DNA from: Hyphomicrobiales bacterium
Lineage (GTDB): Bacteria; Pseudomonadota; Alphaproteobacteria; Rhizobiales; Beijerinckiaceae
Assembly (NCBI GenBank): GCA_028290405.1
Contig: JAQGJX010000174.1
Coordinates: 1-42,765 of the forward strand
Direction of reading: 5' to 3'
DNA length: 42,765 nucleotides
Shown one piece after another: positions 33,392-40,904 of the stretch; positions within the stretch are counted from its first letter, which is position 1, and each line of letters starts with the position of its first letter. Both the position numbers and the translations under genes were made by a program. The notes beneath the pieces were generated by a model, which did no database searches, was not told the DNA's origin, and saw only the letters and a program-made list of their open reading frames with translations.

Positions 33392-34426
33392 ATGGACCTT
33401 TCGTACGCGCAGAACCTTGAGGATTATCATCTCTGGCAGGCCTTCGAGGGCAGCCGCACGGGGTTCTACATCGACGTGGGCGCCGGGCACCCGGTGGCCG
33501 ACAACGTGAGCTGCTGGTTCTACCTGCAGGGCTGGCGGGGGATCGTGGTGGAGCCGCAGGCCGATCTTGCGAGCCTCTACGACTGCGTGCGCCCGCGCGA
33601 CATCGTGTATTGCGGCGTGGCGGGGCGCGCCGAGGGCAGCGTGGATTTCCACGCCGTCGAGCGACTGCACGGCTTCTCCACCACCAGGGCGGACGCCGCG
33701 CAGGAAGCTGCGCGGTTTGGCGCCGCCTTCCGCACCCACACCGTGCCGATGACGACGCTGACCGCGCTGTGCGACGCCCATGGGGTGACGCAGATCGACT
33801 TTCTGAAGGTGGACGTGGAGGGCGCGGAAGGCGACGTGCTCGCCGGGCTCGACCTCGCGCGGCTGCGCCCCAAGGTCATCTGTCTCGAGGCCGTGGCGCC
33901 GGGCACGATGGAGCCGAACTGGGCGGAGTGGGAGCCCATGTTGCTGGACGCCGATTACGCGTTCGTGCTGTTCGAGGGCCTCAATCGCTTCTACGTGGCG
34001 CGTGAGAACGCCGAAATTCTGGCGCGCTTCCCCCGGCAGAAGGCGGACTGGATGGCGGCGCCGCATCTGGGACATACGAATTGCGCGCCGTGGCGCGACG
34101 ACCACCCCGACCATGCGTTCGCCAAGCTGTTGACCCAGAACTTCCTCGCCGCCCTGCCCCGCCTTGATCCCGCGCTGGTGCTCGACCTGGTGACGCGGGA
34201 CGAAAGCGCGGAGGCCCTGGGGGCCCACGCGTCGGCCGCCGACAAGGCGCGCGCCATCGCGCGCGTGTTTCCAGACGCCCGCTTTCCCCACGCCAGCGCG
34301 GGGCTGGCGGCGCTTGAAGCGCCCACGCTGCGCGACTTCTACGCGCGCCTTGTGGACAGCGACGCCTTTCGGGCTCTCACGGGCCGCCTGTCCATGAGCT
34401 ATGACGGCGGGCAGATTCTGGACTGA
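33392..34426 (+). CDS. FkbM-family SAM-dependent methyltransferase
   Basis: A 344-residue protein with an FkbM-type methyltransferase domain in its first 220 residues: FYIDVGAGHPVADNVS forms the SAM-binding glycine-rich loop, GIVVEPQ the following acidic strand, and QIDFLKVDVEGAEGDVL the family signature. The rest (about residues 230-344) is helical and not recognised. FkbM proteins O-methylate sugars or polyketides and are frequent in surface-glycan loci. GGAGGCGGCC precedes the ATG. Here it stands alone between catabolic genes, so the acceptor is unknown. Confidence 0.88.
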   Translation: MDLSYAQNLEDYHLWQAFEGSRTGFYIDVGAGHPVADNVSCWFYLQGWRGIVVEPQADLASLYDCVRPRDIVYCGVAGRAEGSVDFHAVERLHGFSTTRADAAQEAARFGAAFRTHTVPMTTLTALCDAHGVTQIDFLKVDVEGAEGDVLAGLDLARLRPKVICLEAVAPGTMEPNWAEWEPMLLDADYAFVLFEGLNRFYVARENAEILARFPRQKADWMAAPHLGHTNCAPWRDDHPDHAFAKLLTQNFLAALPRLDPALVLDLVTRDESAEALGAHASAADKARAIARVFPDARFPHASAGLAALEAPTLRDFYARLVDSDAFRALTGRLSMSYDGGQILD

Positions 34427-34496
34427 CCCGCGCCGCTTCCTCCCGGGCGATTTCCTGTCATACTGACCGGACGCCCCCACCAAGGGAGGACCAAAA

Positions 34497-35513
34497 ATGT
34501 TGAAACGGGTAGGAAACGCTTTCGCGCTCGCCGCGGCGCTGCTGCTGTCGCACGCCGCCCTCGCCCAGCAGGACGATCCCGCCATGGTGGCGGCCGCAAA
34601 GAAGGAGGGCAAGGTCTCCTTCTACACGTCCTATGTGGGGACGCACCTGCACAACGCAGTGAAGGCCGGCTTCGAAAAGAAGTACGGCGTCGCGGTGGAA
34701 GTGCTCAACGTGCGCGCCAGCGAGCTTGAAGAGCGCATCCGCACGGAGCACGCGGCGGGCCGCTTCATCGGCGACGTGATGCAGCACGGGCAGGCCTCCA
34801 CCACCCGCATGTTCCGCGGCGGCTTCGTGCAGGAGCACGGCGGCTTTCCCAACATGGCCAACATGATCGAGGGCCAGCCGGCCGAGCCGCACCAGGCCGG
34901 CAGCCTCATCACCGCCTACGCCATCATGGTCAACAGCAACCTGGTGAAGCCCGAGGACGACCCCAAGAGCTGGAACGACCTTCTGGACCCCAGGTGGAAG
35001 GGCAAGATTCTCGCCGACGACATGCGCGCGCTGGGCGGCGGGTTCGCGCTGTTCTCAGCCACCATGCTGCATCCAAAGTTCGGCGAGACTTTCCATCGCG
35101 CGCTGGCGCAGCAGAACCTCACCTTCACGCGCGACGTGGGCGACAGCGAGCGGCGCGTGGCGCGCGGCGAATATCCCATGTGGATCCCGCAGATCTCGGT
35201 CAACGTGCAGAACCTGAAGGGGCTGCCCATCCGCCTCATCGTGCCCGAGGAGGGCGTGGCGTATGTGCGCCTCGACGTCTCCATGCTGAAGAACGCCCCG
35301 CACCCCAACGCCGCGCGGCTGTTCATGAACTATTACCTCAGCGAAGAGAACCAGGCGCAGGTCGGCTCTTTCGGCCTCATCCCGGTCGTGAAGGGCGTGG
35401 CGGAGAAGATCCCGGAAGACAAGCAGGTCATGAAGGGCGCCAAGTTGATGGGCACCATCCATGTGGAGACGCAGATCCAGTTCCTCAAGCAGGCCGCCGA
35501 GATCTACAAGTAG
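34497..35513 (+). CDS. Family 1 extracellular solute-binding protein (AfuA/PotD-like)
   Basis: A 338-residue exported ABC-type binding protein. The signal peptide ends near residue 23 (AALAQ), and the mature part begins MVAAAKKEGKVSFYTSYVG, typical of the iron(III)/spermidine/thiamine/2-aminoethylphosphonate-type family 1 proteins. The segment DLLDPRWKGKILADDM near residue 160 is the family hinge motif. AGGGAGGA precedes the ATG. It is followed after 108 bases by a second binding protein of another family and then a Rieske oxygenase. No ATPase or permease is encoded nearby. Confidence 0.9.
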   Translation: MLKRVGNAFALAAALLLSHAALAQQDDPAMVAAAKKEGKVSFYTSYVGTHLHNAVKAGFEKKYGVAVEVLNVRASELEERIRTEHAAGRFIGDVMQHGQASTTRMFRGGFVQEHGGFPNMANMIEGQPAEPHQAGSLITAYAIMVNSNLVKPEDDPKSWNDLLDPRWKGKILADDMRALGGGFALFSATMLHPKFGETFHRALAQQNLTFTRDVGDSERRVARGEYPMWIPQISVNVQNLKGLPIRLIVPEEGVAYVRLDVSMLKNAPHPNAARLFMNYYLSEENQAQVGSFGLIPVVKGVAEKIPEDKQVMKGAKLMGTIHVETQIQFLKQAAEIYK

Positions 35514-35621
35514 CCGCTCGCCGCTCTTGTCAGCGGCGCGCCCCCCATGCAACCCTTCGCGCCCGGATGCGCACGAACCAGGCGACGGCCCTCACAGAGG
35601 CCGCGCCCAGGGAGGACACAG

Positions 35622-36602
35622 ATGACGACCGCCAGCACACTCGCGCGCGCCTTGCGCACAGGGGCTCTCAGCCTCGCCGTCGCCAGCCTGCTGGGGGCCG
35701 GCCCCGCGCTCGCGCTCGACAAGGTGAGGGCGGGAACGTCCGGCCTCGCCCTGCTCTGGTCGTTCATCGAAGCCGGCTCGAAGGTCGGCACCTGGCAGAA
35801 ATACGGGATCGAGGTGGAGCGGCTGGAGTTCGCGGGAGACGCCGTGACGCAGCAGGCGCTGACGGCGGGCTCCGTGCAGTTCGGCTTCGGTTCCGGGCCG
35901 GGCATGGCGTATCATTCCAAGGGCGTGCCGGCGATCGCCGTGGCGGCCGTCGCAGGGCCTCCCTTCAGCTTCGCGCTGATCGTGGGGCCCAACTCGCGCA
36001 TCAAGACCGTCGCGGACCTGAAGGACGCCAAGATCGGCGTGACCACGGCGGGCTCGGTGACGCAATGGCTGGCGCGCGAACTGTCGCGCAAGCAGGGCTG
36101 GGGCCCCACCGGCATCACCGACATGCCGCTGGGCTCCGTGCGCACGCAACTGGTCGCGGTGAAGTCCGGCGAAATTGACGGCTCGGTGACCACGGCTGAA
36201 TCGGCCTATTTCTACGAGGCCCAGAAGGAAGCGCGCACGTTGCTGCTCTTTGGCGACATCGTGACGGATTTCCACACCCACGTGATCCTGGCCAGCACGG
36301 ACCTCATCGCCAAGAACCCGGACCTTGTGACGCGTTTCCTGAAGGGCTGGTTCGCCACCGTGGCCTACATGAAGGCCAACCGCGCCTATGCGGTGAAGGA
36401 AGCGGCGGCCGCCATGCGCTATCCGGAGTCCATCATCGACCGCGCCATGGACGCGCAGTTCAAGATGCTCTCCGACGACGGCGCCTGGAACCAGGCGGCG
36501 ATCACCAAGGTCAGCTCCTCGCTGGTGGAGCTTGGCATCGTGGAGAAGGAGCCGCCGCGCAACATGCTCTACAACGACAAGTTCGTACCCGTGCAGCCCT
36601 GA
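35622..36602 (+). CDS. NMT1/SsuA-type ABC substrate-binding protein
   Basis: A 326-residue periplasmic binding protein of the NMT1/taurine-sulfonate type. After a signal peptide (residues 1 to about 31, PALA-L) are WQKYGIEVERLEFAGDAVTQQALTAG (first lobe), the IKTVADLKDAKIGVTTAGS hinge region and FLKGWFATVAYMKAN. GGGAGGACA precedes the ATG. It ends 14 bases before the VanA-like Rieske oxygenase gene, so the two are probably co-expressed and the protein may supply that enzyme's substrate. Its transporter partners are not in the window. Confidence 0.88.
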   Translation: MTTASTLARALRTGALSLAVASLLGAGPALALDKVRAGTSGLALLWSFIEAGSKVGTWQKYGIEVERLEFAGDAVTQQALTAGSVQFGFGSGPGMAYHSKGVPAIAVAAVAGPPFSFALIVGPNSRIKTVADLKDAKIGVTTAGSVTQWLARELSRKQGWGPTGITDMPLGSVRTQLVAVKSGEIDGSVTTAESAYFYEAQKEARTLLLFGDIVTDFHTHVILASTDLIAKNPDLVTRFLKGWFATVAYMKANRAYAVKEAAAAMRYPESIIDRAMDAQFKMLSDDGAWNQAAITKVSSSLVELGIVEKEPPRNMLYNDKFVPVQP

Positions 36603-36616
36603 GGACGGAGGCCGCC

Positions 36617-37666
36617 ATGCCCTATCTCCGAAACGCCTGGTATGTGGCGGCCCTGTCGAGCGAAGTGCAGGACGCGCCCCTCGCCCGGCAGCTTCTCGAC
36701 GACAACGTGGTGATCTTCCGCGCCGAGTCGGGCGAAATCGGCGTGGTGCTGGACAAGTGCCCGCACCGTTTCGCGCCGCTGTCGCGCGGCAAGGTCCGGG
36801 GCGAGGCCATCGAGTGCGGCTATCACGGCCTGCAATTTGGCCGCGACGGCCGCTGCACGCTGAATCCCCACGGCGCCAAGGCCATTCCCAACGGAGCGGA
36901 CGTGCGCGCCTACCCGGCGCACGAACGCTACGGCTTCATCTGGTTCTGGCCTGGAGATCCCGCGCAGGCCGACGCGGCGACCGTGCCCCCCTACCCCTTC
37001 AACGAGGATCCCGGCCAGTTCGCGGTCGTGTACGGACATCTCGACGTCGCGGGCAATTACCAGCTGGTGGTCGACAATCTGCTCGACCTCAGCCATGTGG
37101 AATGGCTGCACCCCATGTTCCAGCAGCCCGGCGGCGTCGACGCTCATCGCACGGAATTCTTCGTGGAGGGCTCGACGGTCATCGCCAACCGCTGGAAGCC
37201 GAACGTGCTGGTCCATGGCCTGCACGGCATGCTGTGGGACAAGCCTTCCACGCACTTCGACGCGCGCTCCAACATGCGCTGGACGGCCCCCGCCACCATG
37301 AGCTTCGACCTCGGGGCGACGGACTGCGGCGGCGACGTCGAGGACGGCGTCAAGCTGCCAAACGCGCATCTGGTGACGCCCGCGAGCGAACTCCAGAGCC
37401 ATTACTTCTGGTCGATCGCCCGCAACCGCAGGATTGACGACGCGCAAACCGGCGCGAAGCTGCAATCCATAGCGGACCGCATCTTCCGCACGGAAGACGT
37501 GCCGATCATCGAGGCGCAGCAGCGCAACATGGGCGCAACGTCCGACCTCATGAGCCTCAAGCCCATCTCGATCGAGCCGGACATTCCCGCCATGCGGGCG
37601 AGGCGCATCCTCGCCGAACTGATCCGCGAGGAGCAGAACGGGCGGCGGGCGAGCGCAGCCGAATAA
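36617..37666 (+). CDS. VanA-like Rieske non-haem iron oxygenase
   Basis: A 349-residue single-subunit Rieske oxygenase of the vanillate O-demethylase / phthalate dioxygenase group. The [2Fe-2S] ligands are in KCPHRFAPLS (C-x-H) and ECGYHGLQF (C-x-x-H), and the mononuclear iron site is DNLLDLSHVEWLHP. Members O-demethylate, N-demethylate or hydroxylate aromatic acids, receiving electrons from a separate VanB-type reductase, which is missing here. GGAGG precedes the ATG. It directly follows two binding-protein genes in one direction, the third oxygenase-receptor grouping in this window. The substrate is unknown. Confidence 0.93.
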   Translation: MPYLRNAWYVAALSSEVQDAPLARQLLDDNVVIFRAESGEIGVVLDKCPHRFAPLSRGKVRGEAIECGYHGLQFGRDGRCTLNPHGAKAIPNGADVRAYPAHERYGFIWFWPGDPAQADAATVPPYPFNEDPGQFAVVYGHLDVAGNYQLVVDNLLDLSHVEWLHPMFQQPGGVDAHRTEFFVEGSTVIANRWKPNVLVHGLHGMLWDKPSTHFDARSNMRWTAPATMSFDLGATDCGGDVEDGVKLPNAHLVTPASELQSHYFWSIARNRRIDDAQTGAKLQSIADRIFRTEDVPIIEAQQRNMGATSDLMSLKPISIEPDIPAMRARRILAELIREEQNGRRASAAE

Positions 37667-37684
37667 TTCTGCCGCGCGAGCCCG

Positions 37685-38416
37685 TCACGCCTGCGGCATG
37701 CCGATGCGGCCGAAGGCCGGTAGCTTGATGGCGGGGCGGCGCACGTCAACGCCCGCGACGGCGCCCAGCAGGTTGACCTCCAGCCCCTCGACCCATCCCA
37801 GAGTGAGGCCCGCGTAGCCGCCGAGCGAAAGGCGCACGCCGGTGCGCGAGGGCGTGAGGCCAGCCCAGCGCCCGTCGTGGGGATAATCCTTGCCGACGGC
37901 GTTGGGCGGCAGCGTCGCCTGCATTTCAGGGGCGGCGGCCATGACGGCTGCGACGAAGGTGTTCGAGTTCGGCCCCGGCCAGGCCACATAGTCGCCCTGC
38001 TTCTGGAACGCATAGGCCTCGATGGCGGCGCGCAGGCGCGGAATCAACGCCTCAGCCTGCGCGCCGTCCGCCCCGTAGACGAGTTCGGGCGCGCGCCCGA
38101 ACCAGCGCCCATCAGGCGCGAAACTGTTGACCCGGATGGGGTCGCCCCACGCGGTGAGGTCATAGCGCTCATAGGCGCCGCCCGCGTCCTTCAGCACGAT
38201 CCAGCTATGGACTGAAAAAATGCCGCGCCAGCGCACGGTGGGCGCCGCGTAGATGCGCACGAGCGCAGAGGGATGGGACGACGGCGGCAACAGGCCGGCG
38301 CTGGAGCGGTCGGCGCTCCACCAGTCGAACGAGGGTTCCTTGAACCAGATGGCGGCGCGCGCGCCGATGGGGGCCGCGTAGAAGGCCAGGAAGGTGAAGA
38401 GAAGAATGCGGGTCAT
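37685..38416 (-). CDS. DUF3750 family exported or membrane protein
   Basis: A 243-residue protein matching the DUF3750 pattern: FSVHSWIVLKD near residue 72, WPGPNSNTFVAAV near residue 150 and repeated glycine-rich strands at the end. The N-terminus (ILLFTFLAFYAAPIGARA) is a signal peptide or anchor. The family's function is not known. No good ribosome-binding site precedes the ATG at 38416; it is chosen because it starts the hydrophobic segment. It converges with the Rieske oxygenase gene across 18 bases. Confidence 0.8.
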   Translation of the reverse strand: MTRILLFTFLAFYAAPIGARAAIWFKEPSFDWWSADRSSAGLLPPSSHPSALVRIYAAPTVRWRGIFSVHSWIVLKDAGGAYERYDLTAWGDPIRVNSFAPDGRWFGRAPELVYGADGAQAEALIPRLRAAIEAYAFQKQGDYVAWPGPNSNTFVAAVMAAAPEMQATLPPNAVGKDYPHDGRWAGLTPSRTGVRLSLGGYAGLTLGWVEGLEVNLLGAVAGVDVRRPAIKLPAFGRIGMPQA

Positions 38417-38516
38417 GACGCTGGAGATGTGCACGCGCGGCGCCGCGCGCAAGGATGGAACCAGCGCCTATGACGCACGTTTCTGTGACCAGAACAAACA
38501 ACGAACGGAGCAAGCC

Positions 38517-38777
38517 GTGACCCGCGCGAAGCAAGCGACCAAAGCCCAAGCCTCCGCTGGCAATCCCAAGACCGAGGGCACAGGCGCCGGCTCCAACCGC
38601 ATCAAAGACCCGCAGGACTGGGTGACGGGCGACGAGCCGATGACGGGCGCGCAAGCGTCCTACCTCAAGACGCTCGCAGAGCAGACCCAACGCGCGGAGG
38701 CCTTCGACCCGGACCTCCACAAGGCCGAAGCCTCGCAGCGGATCGAGGAGCTGAAGCAGGAGCGCGACCAGGAGTGA
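38517..38777 (+). CDS. DUF3072 family small protein
   Basis: An 86-residue hydrophilic protein with the DUF3072 core DPQDWVTGDEPMTGAQASYL at about residues 37-56, followed by the helical LHKAEASQRIEELKQE. A GTG at 38517 with GGAG six bases upstream is the likely start; the frame stays open upstream but overlaps the divergent DUF3750 gene. The N-terminus is Lys/Ala-rich and low-complexity. The family is common in soil bacteria and of unknown function. Confidence 0.82.
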   Translation: MTRAKQATKAQASAGNPKTEGTGAGSNRIKDPQDWVTGDEPMTGAQASYLKTLAEQTQRAEAFDPDLHKAEASQRIEELKQERDQE

Positions 38778-38876
38778 GAGCGGGCGAATGCGGGATTCCA
38801 GCAAGGCGTTAACTATTCAGTAACCTTGGCCGCGCAATGTCCAGCCTAGCTACAAACCTTGGCAGGAGATCGCGCT

Positions 38877-39059
38877 GTGACCGATGAAATGGAAGAGAAA
38901 TTCGCCAAGCTGGAATTCGAACTCGCCGCCCTGAAGCGCCTGCTCGAATACGGCCGCGAAGACCATTCGAGCGTCTCCCAGCTCATGCCCCGCTACGCCG
39001 GAACGACGAACCCGGACCCCACGCCCGGCGCGCCTGAGCCCTTCCGCAAAAGCGCCTGA
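38877..39059 (+). CDS. Small hypothetical protein with coiled-coil N-terminus
   Basis: A 60-residue protein of unknown function. A GTG at 38877 with AGGAG eight bases upstream is the best start. Residues 4-26 form an acidic amphipathic helix (EMEEKFAKLEFELAALKRLL) of coiled-coil type, while the C-terminal third is Pro-rich and probably disordered. A strong hairpin 27 bases downstream supports it as a real, separately terminated gene. No homologue is recognised. Confidence 0.6.
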   Translation: MTDEMEEKFAKLEFELAALKRLLEYGREDHSSVSQLMPRYAGTTNPDPTPGAPEPFRKSA

Positions 39060-39086
39060 GGCGCGAGGCTGTTTGACGGGACCGGA

Positions 39087-39110
39087 GCGACCGGCGCTAA
39101 GGCCGGTCGC
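39087..39110 (+). terminator. Terminator hairpin after the small coiled-coil gene
   Basis: GCGACCGGC / GCCGGTCGC form a perfect 9-bp stem with a six-base loop, 27 bases after the stop codon. No T-tract follows. Confidence 0.55.
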
Positions 39111-39120
39111 GCAGGCTCGA

Positions 39121-39417
39121 TCAATCGTCATCGCTGCTCTCGCGACGCGACATTGCAAGGGGTTCGCCTTTGGGACGCCCGGCGCCAGTTCCGTAGGGCG
39201 TCCGCCTCGCTTGGAAGTCCGACTCGATTACCCGTCTAATCGCAAAGCGCCGGCCCGATTCAATCAACGAGCCGGAGAGCCGGGCCTCGTGGGTAATGTC
39301 GAATCTGCTCAGGATGCGACATCGCCCGACCAATGAAATTCGGCCTGGCGAACGCCGAGCGCCGCCGGAAGCGCTCCAGGGATACGCCGCCATTGACCGG
39401 CGTTCGTTCCCCTTCAA
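39121..39417 (-). CDS. Doubtful small ORF
   Basis: A 98-codon frame of basic, Arg/Ser-rich sequence ending in ESSDDD. Its first codon would be a TTG overlapping the stop of the outer-membrane-barrel gene; an ATG at 39393 is the alternative. It contains no recognised domain, and no ribosome-binding site is visible. The 39060-39413 stretch otherwise holds only the hairpin listed separately. This may be non-coding or a gene remnant. Confidence 0.22.
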   Translation of the reverse strand: MKGNERRSMAAYPWSASGGARRSPGRISLVGRCRILSRFDITHEARLSGSLIESGRRFAIRRVIESDFQARRTPYGTGAGRPKGEPLAMSRRESSDDD

Positions 39418-40094
39418 TGCGTATAGCGAATACCGAACACCAAGTATTGAGCTCCGCCGGCGGCGTCATTGAATATCTCGGACTTTCCCATAACGTAGTT
39501 TCTGCCGCCGGAACGATGATGATACCGCACGAAAATATTTATATCTTTATTCTGCGGTAGACCGAACGTGATCTCTGGGCTCAGGAAATGCAACAGTCGG
39601 GCTCCTCGCCCTCCGTTATTCACCCGCGCAGTCTCTATTGCATCAAGCGTTGGCGTGTAATTCAACCCAGTCGAAACCGCGATTGACGTCCGCAACACAG
39701 TGTTCCAGGGGAACCAAAGCCACCTGAAATAGAGCGCTCCCCAGTGCTCAAACGCGGATAAAGCGCCGAAACGCTTTCCCACGCCGAGCTCGACTTCGCC
39801 CCTGAACAGGTCGCCATACGCATACAAAGGCCGAGCGAAGGTCGCTGCTATGAGCCCACTATCGCCATAACGCCAACGATTCGGCGGTTCGAATTTCTGA
39901 ATGCCGAACGCGTTCGTCATTTCGGACTTCAGATAGCGCCCGGAGTAAAGACTGAAGTAACAATCATCATTACACATCAGGGCCGGGTTGAAGAGCGACA
40001 AAGACATATGGGCGGCGCCCTGCGCCCGAGCCTCGCCATTCAGGTTCATAGCCCCGGCGACCATAAATGTAACCGCAACGGAAAACTTATGCAT
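39414..40094 (-). CDS. Outer-membrane beta-barrel protein, possibly PagL-like lipid A deacylase
   Basis: A 226-residue exported protein. The signal peptide (MHKFSVAVTFMVAGAMNLNG to about residue 25) precedes alternating hydrophobic/aromatic strands such as ALYFRWLWFPW, INIFVRYHHRS and QYLVFGIRYTH, typical of a small barrel. H193-R-S195 resembles the H-x-S catalytic pair of PagL-type lipid A 3-O-deacylases, but the third residue of the triad is not assigned with confidence. Two cysteines (C41, C45) may form a disulfide. The ATG at 40094 lacks a good ribosome-binding site; a TTG start 72 bases earlier is possible. Base composition is less GC-rich than the catabolic genes. Confidence 0.65.
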   Translation of the reverse strand: MHKFSVAVTFMVAGAMNLNGEARAQGAAHMSLSLFNPALMCNDDCYFSLYSGRYLKSEMTNAFGIQKFEPPNRWRYGDSGLIAATFARPLYAYGDLFRGEVELGVGKRFGALSAFEHWGALYFRWLWFPWNTVLRTSIAVSTGLNYTPTLDAIETARVNNGGRGARLLHFLSPEITFGLPQNKDINIFVRYHHRSGGRNYVMGKSEIFNDAAGGAQYLVFGIRYTH

Positions 40095-40259
40095 AATTTT
40101 GTTTTGACGTCGGTACGTCCGAAGAAACGTGGCGCAACAACGCCGAATGGATTTGATGACTGACAAAACCGGGCATTCCTTCTGATCGCCAACCGCACAG
40201 ACTAATTACTTGTTCGCTGCGCTTCAGAAACGTGCAGCCATATTTATAGACTGAAGACC

Positions 40260-40276
40260 TTGAGCGAGACGCTCAA
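40260..40276. repeat. Short perfect inverted repeat
   Basis: TTGAGCG-AGA-CGCTCAA is a 7-bp stem with a three-base loop within the long intergenic region. It could be a small hairpin in a leader RNA or a protein-binding site. Confidence 0.45.
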
Positions 40277-40371
40277 TCTCACGCTTCCGCCTACATCTAA
40301 TTGCCATCTAGTTAGTTTCGCAGTCAAGGCGCTTTGCATGGATCCTCCCACATAGCTGCAACATCTGGAGC

Positions 40372-40387
40372 CCGATCAGCTGATCGG
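40372..40387. repeat. 16-bp perfect palindrome
   Basis: CCGATCAGCTGATCGG is a perfect palindrome without spacer, placed centrally in the divergent intergenic region. It has the form of a dimeric regulator site; no matching regulator is in the window. Confidence 0.45.
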
Positions 40388-40904
40388 CGACCCAATGTGA
40401 TGTTCCGCGAACTGTTCCGGCCTCCAGCCGGTCAGGTGAAAGTTGGATAGAGTAAAAACCTCAGAAACAACCGTTCGCCCGCGCATTAACATGATCAGCC
40501 CACCATTATTGCGGTGCATGCCCCGAGGCCATGAACAAAATAAAGGTAAGAGGAGCGTTCGAAAATCAGGGCAAGACCATCGACGCCAAAAAATTCTTGA
40601 GAACGGAAAATCCAAGGCTCCAATTTTCTAAGAGAATGTTGAGATGTGACGCAAGCGACTGAAACACCATCAGAGCGCGCGCCTGGTCATCGGTAATCTG
40701 CCGACGCAGGTGGCATTATAACTACCATCGGCGCAATCCTTATCAGCGCCGACGCCAGTTCCAACCGTAACGCCGCAGATCATAAACTAACAATCAATCG
40801 GATGATCCGATGGCATCCTTCCATGTCCTTTCTTTCTGGCGCAAGCGCTGGGATGACGCTATAAGAAACCATAAGAATACGCGGGCCGCGGAGCGTAAAA
40901 GTTC

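Larger units (their letters stand above)
40095..40904. other. Long AT-richer intergenic region
   Basis: About 810 bases without a convincing gene between divergent barrel and polysaccharide-export genes. Open frames of 60-80 codons occur on both strands near 40376-40631, but none has a ribosome-binding site or recognisable domain. It holds the two inverted repeats listed separately and a TATAAG (40860-40865) that could be a -10 for the export gene. The sequence is clearly less GC-rich than the first 38 kb and may be decayed or acquired DNA or an extended control region. Confidence 0.5.

Noticed and set aside
32459-34612. Reverse frame of over 700 codons opposite the FkbM gene
   Set aside because: Its end echoes the extradiol dioxygenase in the wrong frame and the rest is antisense to FkbM.
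40376-40631. Two opposing small ORFs in the long intergenic region
   Set aside because: No ribosome-binding site, no domain, and neither frame shows the codon bias of neighbouring genes.
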